DNA from: Thermaceae bacterium
GTDB taxonomy: Bacteria > Deinococcota > Deinococci > Deinococcales > Marinithermaceae
Length of the DNA stretch: 7,617 nt
Reading direction: 5' to 3'
NCBI GenBank assembly: GCA_027053145.1
Contig: JALUED010000145.1
Span: 1 to 7,617 of the forward strand
Below, in pieces: positions 1 through 6,387 of this stretch. Below the pieces are notes generated by a model, which saw only the letters and a list, made by a program, of their open reading frames with translations, was not told where the DNA came from and ran no database searches. Positions within the stretch are counted from its first letter, which is position 1. The number at the start of each line of letters is the position of its first letter. The translations under genes and the position numbers were made by a program.

Positions 1-1292
1 GGGTAGAGGTAGGGGTTAAAGGGGTCGGCGACCGCCGCCTCGGGCTCGCCCCCGACCAGCCGGTCGGGGTGGTCCTCGTAGTAGGCGTCGAGGGGGTCCT
101 CCCGGGGGATCCAGACGACGAGGGCCCGGCGGTCACCCCTTCCCGCCCGGCCGGCCCGCTGCCAGAGGCTCATCATCGAGCCCGGGAAGCCGACCAGGAC
201 GACCGCGTCGAGGTCGCCGATGTCGATGCCGAGCTCGAGCGCGTTGGTGGCCACGAGCACCGCGATCTCGCCCGCCTTGAAGGCCTCCTCGAGCTTCCTT
301 CGGTCCCTAGCGGTGTAGCCGGCGCGGTAGGTGCGGATCTTCTCGGCGCAGGGGCTTCCCCTCGTGTACTTCCCGATCAGCTCGACGCTCTTCCGGCTGT
401 TGGCGAAGACGAGGGTCTTGAGGTCGTGCGCGGCGGCGTGCTCGGCGAGGAGGGCGGCCTCGATGTTGGGGCTCCTCCGCACCTCGCCGGTCGGGTCGAG
501 GGCTTTAGGGCGCCAGAGGACGAACTCGCGCTCGGTGCGGGAGCCCGCCCGGCGGATCGCGAAAAAGGCCTCGCCGAAAAGCCTTCCTGCGTGCTCGGCG
601 GGGTTTTGGATGGTGGCGCTCGCGGCGACGATCTGGGGGGCGGCCCCGTAGTAGCGGGCAAGGCGCAAAAGCCGCCTAAAGATCATCCCCGCGTGGCTGC
701 CGAAGACGCCCCGGTAGTAGTGGAGCTCGTCCACCACCAGGTAGCGAAGCCGCCCCAAAAACCGCGCCCACTCGGGGTGGCGAGGGAGGATGCCGAAGTG
801 GAGCATGTCGGGGTTCGTCAGGATGAGCCGGCCGGAGGTGCGGGCGCGCCTGCGTTTTTCGGAAGGGGTGTCGCCGTCGTAGGTGTACGTGGTGCGGGGG
901 AGGCCGAGGGCCTTTTCCATCGCGAGGAGCCTTCGCTCCTGGTCGCGGGCGAGCGCCTTGGTGGGAAAGACGAGGAGGGCGGTTTCGTCCTCGAGCGCGG
1001 CTTTGAGCGCGGGGGCTTGGTAGACAAGGCTCTTGCCGCTCGCGGTGGGGGTGGCAAGGACGACGTGCTCCCCGGCCTCGAGCGCCCGAAAGGCCTCGGC
1101 CTGGTGGGCGTAGGGGGAAAGGCCCAGGGCGGCGAGCACGCCGGAAAACGTTCCGGTGTAGTCAGCCTTTTTCAGAGGCTCCGCCCGGAGGAGCTCGGCG
1201 TAGGCGATCTGGTCGGCGTAGCCCTCGAGGGCCTCAAGCCACGCGCGGTAGCTTCCGTAGGGCTCGATCGAAGGAGGGAGCTTCGCCGGCAC
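1..1292 (-). CDS. DEAD/DEAH-box helicase, MrfA/YprA/Hrq1 family (C-terminus outside window)
   Basis: Superfamily 2 DNA helicase. Relatives such as Bacillus MrfA are 3'-5' DNA helicases acting in repair of mitomycin-type DNA damage; that role is inferred here. Translating the minus strand gives 430 codons before the window edge. Visible motifs: motif I ATPTASGKS (80-88), the NPDMLHFGILP segment (160-170), motif II DELH followed by YYRGVFGSH (188-200), motif III SAT (225-227), and motif VI QRAGRAGR (378-385). The phrases DELHxYRGVFGSH and TNPDMLH are typical of this family. The DUF1998/MZB part with its four metal-binding cysteines, expected in a protein of about 750 residues, lies beyond position 1. 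The start is GTG at 1290-1292: an in-frame TGA at 1305-1307 blocks any farther start, and the next in-frame ATG comes after motif I. It begins 4 nt after the mrp stop, so co-transcription and coupled translation are likely. Confidence 0.93.
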   Translation of the reverse strand, partial: MPAKLPPSIEPYGSYRAWLEALEGYADQIAYAELLRAEPLKKADYTGTFSGVLAALGLSPYAHQAEAFRALEAGEHVVLATPTASGKSLVYQAPALKAALEDETALLVFPTKALARDQERRLLAMEKALGLPRTTYTYDGDTPSEKRRRARTSGRLILTNPDMLHFGILPRHPEWARFLGRLRYLVVDELHYYRGVFGSHAGMIFRRLLRLARYYGAAPQIVAASATIQNPAEHAGRLFGEAFFAIRRAGSRTEREFVLWRPKALDPTGEVRRSPNIEAALLAEHAAAHDLKTLVFANSRKSVELIGKYTRGSPCAEKIRTYRAGYTARDRRKLEEAFKAGEIAVLVATNALELGIDIGDLDAVVLVGFPGSMMSLWQRAGRAGRGDRRALVVWIPREDPLDAYYEDHPDRLVGGEPEAAVADPFNPYLY

Positions 1293-1296
1293 CCGC

Positions 1297-2376
1297 CTAC
1301 TTCTTCAAGGGGATGTTGAGGAAGGGCTTTTGGTGGGGCGTCTCCTTGGGTTTATGGGTGCTTGCGACCACCGCTACCCTCCGGGCGACGTTTTCGGCGA
1401 GCGCGCGGTAGGCCTCGCCCAGGGGGCCTTCCTCGAGCGCGGCGGGGAAGCCCACGTCGCCGCCCTTCCGGATCTTGGGCTCGATCGGGATCTGGCCGAG
1501 GAGGGGCGCCCCGTACTTCTCGGCGTAGGCGGCGAGGCCCCCAGAGCCGAAGATGTCGTGTCTCTCGCCGCAGGAGGGGCAGACGAAGTAGCTCATGTTT
1601 TCGACGAAGCCAAGGACGGGGACCTCGAGCTTTTCCAGCATCGTCACCGCGCGGCGGACGTCCTCGAGCGCCACCTCCTGGGGCGTGCCCACCACGATCG
1701 CCCCGGTGAGCGGCACAAGCTGCATCACCGAAAGGGGGATGTCGCCGGTGCCCGGGGGCATGTCCACCACCACGTAGTCGAGCTCGCCCCACTCGGTCTT
1801 GGTGACGAAGTCGCGGACGAAGGAGTGCTGCAGCGAACCCCGCCAGACGATGGGCTGGCCGTCCGGGACGACGAGGCCCAGGCTCACGAGCTTCACCCCG
1901 TGGGCCTCGATGGGGATGATCTTCCCGCCCCGGGTCATGAGCGGCCGTCCCAGGGCGCCGAGCATCCGCGGGGCGTTGGGGCCGAAGGCGTCGGCGTCGA
2001 AAAGGCCCACCTTGGCCCCGAGCTGGGCCAGGGCCACCGCCAGGTTGACCGCGGTGGTGCTCTTACCCACGCCGCCCTTGCCGGCCACCACCGCGATCAC
2101 GTGGTCCACGCCGGGGAGGGGTTTCGCCTGGATGGGGCTCTCGGCGTCGAGGGTGACCGCTACCTCTTTTGCCCCAAGGGCCTTGACCGCTGCTTCGGCG
2201 TCGGCCCTGAGCTTGTCCTTTAAGGGGCAGGCAGGGGTGGTGAGCTTTAGGGTAAAGGCAACCCGGTCGCCTTCGATTTTGAGGTCGCGGACGAAACCGA
2301 GCGTGACGATGTCCTTTTTGAAGTCGGGGTCAACGACTTGCTTGAGCGCTTCGAGCACCTGGGCCTCGGTCAGCAT
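1297..2376 (-). CDS. mrp: Mrp/ApbC P-loop ATPase, Fe-S cluster carrier
   Basis: 359-residue cytosolic Mrp/ApbC/Nbp35-type ATPase, known in the family to bind an Fe-S cluster at a dimer interface and deliver it to apo-proteins. Residues 1-80 form a DUF59/MIP18 domain with one cysteine (C50 in TTPACPL). The nucleotide-binding domain follows: deviant Walker A GKGGVGKS (99-106), Walker A'/switch region FDADAFGPNAPRMLG (126-140), Walker B-like VVVDMPPGTGD (202-212), and the cluster-ligating CPSC (C266, C269) followed by GERHDIFG. All expected residues are present and the length is normal for the DUF59-containing form. ATG at 2374-2376 is preceded by AGGAGGG at 2379-2385, a strong though close Shine-Dalgarno. 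It is the first gene of a minus-strand pair with the helicase and diverges from gfh1. Confidence 0.96.
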   Translation of the reverse strand: MLTEAQVLEALKQVVDPDFKKDIVTLGFVRDLKIEGDRVAFTLKLTTPACPLKDKLRADAEAAVKALGAKEVAVTLDAESPIQAKPLPGVDHVIAVVAGKGGVGKSTTAVNLAVALAQLGAKVGLFDADAFGPNAPRMLGALGRPLMTRGGKIIPIEAHGVKLVSLGLVVPDGQPIVWRGSLQHSFVRDFVTKTEWGELDYVVVDMPPGTGDIPLSVMQLVPLTGAIVVGTPQEVALEDVRRAVTMLEKLEVPVLGFVENMSYFVCPSCGERHDIFGSGGLAAYAEKYGAPLLGQIPIEPKIRKGGDVGFPAALEEGPLGEAYRALAENVARRVAVVASTHKPKETPHQKPFLNIPLKK

Positions 2377-2378
2377 AT

Positions 2379-2385
2379 CCCTCCT
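2379..2385 (-). promoter_or_regulatory. Shine-Dalgarno of mrp
   Basis: Read on the minus strand this is AGGAGGG, ending 2 nt before the mrp ATG. The spacing is shorter than usual, but the match to the anti-Shine-Dalgarno is nearly complete and supports the ATG at 2376. A TATCCT hexamer just upstream (2386-2391) could be a -10 element giving an almost leaderless message, but I find no matching -35, so the mrp promoter remains unassigned. Confidence 0.6.
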
Positions 2386-2445
2386 AGGATACCGGCAAAC
2401 CCGAGGACAGAGGTCGGCTTTGCTTGGCCGGCCGCAGGCCTGGCG

Positions 2446-2577
2446 GTGAATGAACAGGGGTTGCTCCTCTTCGATCCGCTTCTACTCGGCGAGGCGCTCC
2501 TTCGGGCCGGCGAGCGGCCGATTGCTTTCCGCCTCGAGGTTTTGAGGCGCGTCCTGCGGGAGGGTATACTTCCCTAG
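2446..2577 (+). CDS. Doubtful small ORF of 43 codons upstream of gfh1
   Basis: GTG at 2446-2448 opens a 43-codon frame closed by TAG at 2575-2577, 12 nt before the gfh1 ATG. The predicted peptide is leucine- and arginine-rich and probably helical (for example LLLFDPLLLGEALLRAGER), and its codons resemble those of neighbouring genes. I do not recognise it. Against it: no convincing ribosome site precedes the GTG, the frame runs through the gfh1 promoter, and it contains ATA, a rare codon in such a genome, exactly at the -10 element. It may be a real leader ORF, a gene remnant, or chance openness in GC-rich DNA. The rest of the divergent region, 2377-2445, holds only the mrp ribosome site and a GGCCGGCC palindrome at about 2427-2434. 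Confidence 0.2.
   Translation: MNEQGLLLFDPLLLGEALLRAGERPIAFRLEVLRRVLREGILP
2542..2570 (+). promoter_or_regulatory. Sigma70/SigA-type promoter for gfh1-lysS
   Basis: TTGAGG (2542-2547) and TATACT (2565-2570) are separated by exactly 17 bp, matching the TTGACA/TATAAT consensus at 4 and 5 of 6 positions. Initiation about 7 nt downstream, near 2577, would leave a leader of only about 12 nt carrying GGAGG (2580-2584), placed 5 nt before the ATG at 2590. This is the best promoter in the window. Confidence 0.7.
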
Positions 2578-2589
2578 TTGGAGGCGTTT

Positions 2590-3066
2590 ATGGCGCGGGA
2601 AGTCCGGCTCACCCGGGAAGGCTACGATCGGCTCAAGGCCGAGCTCGAGCGATGGCAGCAAAAGCTTGAGGAGATCACCAAGATCCTCCAGGAGCTCATG
2701 GAATCTTCCGACGACTACGACGACTCGGGCCTCGAGGACGCGAAGCGCGAAAAGGCTCGCATCGAGGCGGCGATCGCGCAACTCGAGGACGTCCTTGCCC
2801 GGGCGGTGATCATCGAAGGGACCGAAGCCAAGGGCAAGGTGGCGCTGGGGAGCACGCTGGTGATCCAGGACACCCAGACCGGCGAGAGCTTCGAGATCCA
2901 GATCGTCTCGCCGGCCGAGGCGAGCGTGCTCGTCGAGCCCATGAAGGTCTCCGACGAGAGCCCAGTGGGCACTGCGGTCCTTGGCAAGCGGGCCGGCGAC
3001 CTGGTCAAGGTCGAGGTCCCCACCGGCGAGATCAAGGAGTACCGCGTGCTTTCCATCCTGGAGTAG
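2590..3066 (+). CDS. gfh1: Gfh1, Gre-factor homologue that inhibits RNA polymerase
   Basis: 158-residue member of the GreA/GreB fold. Gre factors insert a coiled coil into the RNA polymerase secondary channel to stimulate transcript cleavage; Gfh1 instead inhibits initiation, elongation and cleavage. The N-terminal coiled coil spans about residues 1-74. Its tip reads ESSDDYDDSGLE, with four aspartates (D41, D42, D44, D45) in place of the GDLxENAEY catalytic tip of GreA, which identifies Gfh1 rather than GreA. The C-terminal FKBP-like domain is about 78-158, including VSPAEASVLVEPMK. I chose ATG 2590: GGAGG lies 5 nt upstream, and the frame then begins MAREVRLTREGY as expected for Gfh1. An in-frame TTG at 2578 would extend it by four residues but overlaps the ribosome site. 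lysS follows after 3 nt, so the two are almost certainly one operon. Confidence 0.95.
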   Translation: MAREVRLTREGYDRLKAELERWQQKLEEITKILQELMESSDDYDDSGLEDAKREKARIEAAIAQLEDVLARAVIIEGTEAKGKVALGSTLVIQDTQTGESFEIQIVSPAEASVLVEPMKVSDESPVGTAVLGKRAGDLVKVEVPTGEIKEYRVLSILE

Positions 3067-3069
3067 CCC

Positions 3070-4566
3070 GTGCCCGAGTGGAGCGAGCAGACCCGGGAAC
3101 GGCTCAAAAACCTCGAGGCCCTGGTCGAGGCCGGCTTTGAGCCCTATCCCTACCGCTTCGAGAAGGACACGGACGCGGCCGAGCTCAAAGCGCGTCACCC
3201 CGACCCCAAGCCCGGCGAGGAGTGGCCCGAGGAGCGGGTGCGCCTCGCCGGCCGGCTGGTGGCGCTCAGGCGGATGGGCAAGGCGAGCTTCGCACACCTG
3301 CTTGATGAGTCGGGCAAGATCCAGCTCTTCTTTTCCAAAAGCGACACCGAACGCTACGCCCTGATCAAGAAGCTCGACGTCGGCGACCTCGTCGGCGTCG
3401 AGGGAACGGTCTTCGTCACCAGGACCGGCGAGCTCACGGTCAAGGTCCTTCGCTGGCAGCCCCTTGTCAAGAGCCTTCACCCGCTTCCCGACAAGTGGCA
3501 CGGGATCAAGGACAAGGAGGTTCGCTACCGCCAGCGTTACCTCGACCTGATCGTGAACCCCGAGGTCCGCGAGGTCTTCAAGAAGCGGGCCCGGATCGTC
3601 GCCTTCGTGCGGCGCTTTTTTGAGGAGAAGGGGTTTTTGGAGGTCGAGACCCCGGTGATCCAGCCCACCGCCGCCGGGGCCGAGGCCCGGCCCTTTGTCA
3701 CCTACCACAACGCGCTGGGGCGGGAGTTCTACCTTCGGATCGCGCTCGAGCTGCCCTTGAAAAAGCTCCTCGTCGGGGGGTTTGAAAAGGTCTTCGAGAT
3801 CGGCCGGGTCTTCCGGAACGAGGGCATCGACGCCCAGCACAACCCCGAGTTCACCATGCTCGAGGCCTACTGGGCCTACGCCGACTACAACGACGTCGCC
3901 CAGCTCGTCGAGGAGCTCCTTTCGGGCCTCGCGAAGGAGCTCTACGGCTCCTACCGGGTCCCCTACCAGGGCCGGACGATCGACTTCACCCCGCCCTTTA
4001 GGCGCATCCGCTTCGTTGAGGCGCTCAAAGAAAAGGCCGGGCTCGATTTCGACCCCCTAGACCTCGAGCGCCTTCGCATCTGGGCCGACGCGAAGCACCC
4101 CGAGCTCGTGGACGTGCCCTCCTACAAGCTCCTCGACAAGCTCTTTGGGATCTACGTCGAGCCTGAGCTCTGGGATCCCACCTTCGTCTACGACTTCCCG
4201 CTCGTGATCAGCCCGCTCGCCAAAAAGCACCGGGAGGACCCCCGGCTCACCGAGCGGTGGGACCTCTACGTGGCCGGCCTTGAGCTCGCCCCCGCCTACT
4301 CCGAGCTGAACGACCCCTTGGACCAGCGGGAGCGCTTCGAGGAGCAGGCCCGCCGCCGCGCCGCCGGTGACGAGGAGGCGGCCGAGGTGGACGAGGACTT
4401 TCTCACCGCGCTCGAGTACGGCATGCCCCCGGCCGGCGGGCTCGGCCTTGGCATCGACCGGCTCGCGATGATCTTCACCGACCAGCCGACGATCCGCGAC
4501 GTGATTCTCTTCCCCCTGATGAAGCCCCGCCGCAGCGGGGGCGAAGGCGAAGCCGAGGAAGGTTAG
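3070..4566 (+). CDS. lysS: Lysyl-tRNA synthetase, class II
   Basis: 498-residue class IIb synthetase that activates lysine with ATP and charges tRNA-Lys in the cytosol. The N-terminal OB-fold anticodon-binding domain is about residues 56-150. The catalytic domain shows motif 1 around [21 protein letters not shown] (189-209), motif 2 with FRNEG (248-252) and [14 protein letters not shown] (257-270), the ELNDP segment (412-416), and motif 3 GLGLGIDRL (457-465). Length is normal and no key motif is missing. GTG at 3070 is 3 nt after the gfh1 stop; GGAG at 3060-3063, inside the end of gfh1, serves as ribosome site with 6 nt spacing, so translational coupling is likely. The C-terminus ends in a short Gly/Glu-rich tail. 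A GC hairpin with no following T-run sits within the last codons (about 4525-4540), and no clear terminator follows the gene. Confidence 0.98.
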   Translation: MPEWSEQTRERLKNLEALVEAGFEPYPYRFEKDTDAAELKARHPDPKPGEEWPEERVRLAGRLVALRRMGKASFAHLLDESGKIQLFFSKSDTERYALIKKLDVGDLVGVEGTVFVTRTGELTVKVLRWQPLVKSLHPLPDKWHGIKDKEVRYRQRYLDLIVNPEVREVFKKRARIVAFVRRFFEEKGFLEVETPVIQPTAAGAEARPFVTYHNALGREFYLRIALELPLKKLLVGGFEKVFEIGRVFRNEGIDAQHNPEFTMLEAYWAYADYNDVAQLVEELLSGLAKELYGSYRVPYQGRTIDFTPPFRRIRFVEALKEKAGLDFDPLDLERLRIWADAKHPELVDVPSYKLLDKLFGIYVEPELWDPTFVYDFPLVISPLAKKHREDPRLTERWDLYVAGLELAPAYSELNDPLDQRERFEEQARRRAAGDEEAAEVDEDFLTALEYGMPPAGGLGLGIDRLAMIFTDQPTIRDVILFPLMKPRRSGGEGEAEEG

Positions 4567-4683
4567 CGCCGACAGGGCGGCTCGCGCTGGGGCCCCCTTT
4601 GTGGGAGTCCTTTAGGGTTCCATGGAGCTGTTCGCCGCGGATCCTAGGGTGTGAAAAAGCGCCTGGGATTTGCGGGGAATGGG

Positions 4684-4689
4684 TAGAAT
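4684..4689 (+). promoter_or_regulatory. Possible -10 element upstream of the ABC ATPase gene
   Basis: TAGAAT matches TATAAT at 5 of 6 positions, and initiation near 4696 would give a leader of about 22 nt before the GTG at 4718. No good -35 is found 16-18 bp upstream (the 17-bp position holds GCCTGG), so this is tentative. The rest of 4567-4717 holds only short GC inverted repeats after lysS, such as AGCGC at 4565-4569 with GCGCT at 4584-4588. Confidence 0.3.
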
Positions 4690-4717
4690 CAGGTCGGTTT
4701 CCAGGTGCGGGGGTGAA

Positions 4718-5575
4718 GTGGTTCACATTCGCGGTGCTGGTGTGGTGTACAGGCCCTATTTCCTTCGCCGCAAAGAGGTGCTAAAGGGGGTCTTTCTTGA
4801 GGTGGCTAGGGGCGAGGTGGCCGCCCTCGTAGGACCTAACGGGGCCGGAAAGACCACCTTGTTGCGCCTTATTCTGGGCCTTATTGCTCCGGTGCAAGGG
4901 GAGGTTCGCACCCTGGGGCTCGATCCCACCCTTCATCGGCCCGCGATCATGCGGAGGGTGGGGGTTTTGCTAAACGCAAAACGGCATTTTGAACCGCGAT
5001 GGACGCCGCGCGATGTCCTGGAGTTCGGAGCTGTCGCTTACGGCGTTAAGAGGGCGAAAAAGCGCATTGAAGAGCTGCTCGAGCGTTTTCGGTTGCGGGA
5101 GTACGAACGCACCTACGTCGCTGCTCTTTCGACGGGCACCTACCAGCGGTTGGCGCTCGCTTTTACGCTGGTGCATGATCCTGAGCTTTGGGTTTTAGAC
5201 GAGCCCACGCTAGGGCTTGACGTTGAGTCGCGCAAGCTCCTGCTCGACGAGATTCAGGCCTTTAAGCGTCAAGGCAAAGCTGTATTGCTCACCACCCACG
5301 ATCCTAGCCTTGTTAACCAAAGCTTTGACCGCGTTTTCTTCATCCGGGAGGGTAGGGTGCGCGAGGAGAAGGGGCACGGCCAAGACCACTACGTCCGGCT
5401 TCGCATAAACGCGCCTGGGGAGGGTGAAAGCCACCTTGTGGTTCGTTTGGAAGGGCTTGGGGAAACGATCCGCCGGCTCCGCGAGCAGGTTTTCGAAATT
5501 AAGCACCTGGAAAGCGTTTCCGTTCTGGAGAAAGGCCATGATCCGGTTGTTCCTAACGCTCACCTAGATCAATAA
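4718..5575 (+). CDS. ABC transporter ATPase subunit (ABC-2 type), C-terminus probably frameshifted
   Basis: 285-residue cytoplasmic ATPase of an ABC-2 type exporter; substrate unknown. Motifs: Walker A GPNGAGKTT (39-47), signature LSTGTYQRL (137-145), Walker B LWVLDEPTLGLD (157-168), and H-loop TTHD (192-195). The Q-loop position, in GVLLNAKRH (82-90), appears to carry Asn instead of Gln or Glu. GTG 4718 is the chosen start because it places Walker A at the usual distance and follows a GGGGGTGAA purine stretch; farther in-frame starts, such as ATG 4679, precede the likely -10. The last 17 residues look aberrant: one extra T at 5517-5519 would instead give LESVFRSGERP and a stop at 5539-5541 overlapping the permease ATG, close to the usual family C-terminus. 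Because the lesion lies beyond the catalytic domain, the ATPase itself may still work. GC content is visibly lower than in lysS. Confidence 0.93.
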   Translation: MVHIRGAGVVYRPYFLRRKEVLKGVFLEVARGEVAALVGPNGAGKTTLLRLILGLIAPVQGEVRTLGLDPTLHRPAIMRRVGVLLNAKRHFEPRWTPRDVLEFGAVAYGVKRAKKRIEELLERFRLREYERTYVAALSTGTYQRLALAFTLVHDPELWVLDEPTLGLDVESRKLLLDEIQAFKRQGKAVLLTTHDPSLVNQSFDRVFFIREGRVREEKGHGQDHYVRLRINAPGEGESHLVVRLEGLGETIRRLREQVFEIKHLESVSVLEKGHDPVVPNAHLDQ

Positions 5576-6233
5576 CCGGCAAGCGCTTCGCTATCCTTTG
5601 CAGGCGGTGCTGCGCCTTTTGGCCTCCATCGTCTTTCTCTTGATGTTTGCGCTGGCGGCTCGGAGCACCAGCAAAGCCGACTTGGCCGAGAGCTTGCTTG
5701 CCACCTTGATCGTATTTCTCTCTATTGTGGCGCTGACCAAGACGGCAAACCTTCTTGAAAGCGAGGCGCGCGAGGAGGTCTTCCTTTACCCTTACGCGAT
5801 TTGGAAACTTCAGCTGGTACGGGCATTTTCGGTCTCGGCGCTCAGCACCCTGGGCTTGGTTCTGGTCTACGGCTTGCTAGCAGGTTCTTTGGTTCAGTTC
5901 GGGTCGGCCTTTCTCCTCATCGTTTTTGCCTATTTGGGAGCGGTGGGCTTGGGGTTAAGCCTGTTTGCTTTGCATTTGCTCTTTGTGAAAACGGATTTTC
6001 TTGTCAATGTCGTGCTCATCGGCGTTCTCACCTTGGCCTTTTTGCCCATGGAGAAGGCGCCTCCTTGGGTGGAGTGGGTTCCGCTTGTGAACGTGGTTCG
6101 CGTGGCTCAGGGTTTTTCGGGGGGAGACCTGGGCGTTTTAGTTGCCAACGTTGGAATCGTGGCCTTGGGCATTCTGCTGGCTAGGTATGCCGAGCGGGAG
6201 GTCGTGCGGCGCGGCATTGCGGGGCTCGCCTGA
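5538..6233 (+). CDS. ABC-2 type permease, probably interrupted by an amber codon at codon 10
   Basis: Membrane partner of the preceding ATPase. The frame from ATG 5538 reads MIRLFLTLT, then TAG at 5565-5567, then INNRQALRYPLQAVLRLLA and on without a stop to TGA 6231-6233. Six hydrophobic segments follow; counted from the TTG at 5598 they are about residues 5-21, 31-50, 72-95, 102-128, 134-150 and 177-196. The stretch ESEAREEVFLYPYAIWKLQL resembles the cytoplasmic loop of ABC-2 permeases, and AEREVVRRG closes the protein. ATG 5538 has GGAG at 5527-5530 with 7 nt spacing, and an N-terminal amphipathic segment is expected here, so I take it as the original start. The intact part (5598-6233, 211 aa) could be made only from a TTG or GTG with no visible ribosome site. 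It is either a recent pseudogene, a sequence error, or a shortened functional protein. Substrate unknown. Confidence 0.8.
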
Positions 6234-6387
6234 TGGGGGCTATGGGAAAGCGGGGTACCCGCCGCATGGGAGCGTCCAGCTCGATGCGGACCGCGTGGGG
6301 TTGCGGGCTCGCCGCTCGCCGGGTCGCCTTCGTGCAGGGCGCTGTCAGGGGTTCAAACCCCACCGTAGGGAGCGCCCGGTTTGGTTC
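6234..6387. other. Structured intergenic region between convergent genes
   Basis: This stretch separates the permease stop from the stop of the minus-strand DUF4832 gene. It is dense in inverted repeats: GCGGG-GTA-CCCGC (6250-6262); CCGCAT/ATGCGG (6262-6289) enclosing GAGC/GCTC (6270-6282); GCGG/CCGC (6303-6315); and the compound hairpin at 6337-6377. A tandem heptamer GCTCGCC occupies 6307-6320, and GGGAGCG occurs at 6268-6274 and again exactly 100 bp on at 6368-6374. A plus-strand frame of 76 codons begins at ATG 6233 (overlapping the permease TGA), but its product is Arg/Ser-rich and unlike any family I know, and I do not accept it. The region may be bidirectional terminators, a small structured RNA, or gene debris. 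Confidence 0.45.
6337..6377 (+). terminator. Compound hairpin, candidate terminator for the ABC module
   Basis: Outer 7-bp stem GGGCGCT (6337-6343) with AGCGCCC (6371-6377). Inside it is a second stem, GGGGTT (6348-6353) with AACCCC (6356-6361). The plus strand continues GGTTTGGTTCTC, only moderately T-rich, so intrinsic termination is possible rather than clear. The minus strand has no T-run after the hairpin. The inner hairpin also resembles a tRNA T-arm (GGGGTTCAAACCCC). Confidence 0.4.

Noticed and set aside
69..1319. Long plus-strand open frame of 416 codons
   Set aside because: It is the antisense shadow of the helicase, whose minus-strand frame carries a full set of SF2 motifs; the plus-strand product is low-complexity Gly/Val/Glu/Arg sequence.
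2427..2434. GGCCGGCC palindrome as an operator
   Set aside because: An 8-bp GC palindrome is expected by chance in DNA of this composition, and no second copy or regulator gene is nearby.
2482..3840. Long minus-strand open frame of 452 codons
   Set aside because: It lies antisense to gfh1 and lysS, both firmly identified; its Asp/Leu/Gly-rich product is typical of a shadow frame in GC-rich DNA.
4524..4542. GCCCCGC/GCGGGGGC hairpin as a lysS terminator
   Set aside because: It lies inside the last lysS codons and is followed by GAAGGCGAAG, with no T-run.
6337..6377. A tRNA gene suggested by GGGGTTCAAACCCC
   Set aside because: The T-arm pairs only three or four bases when the loop is set to seven, no 5' acceptor complement (CCCTACG) lies upstream, and the best anticodon-arm candidate (about 6325-6342) lacks U33. 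At most a remnant.
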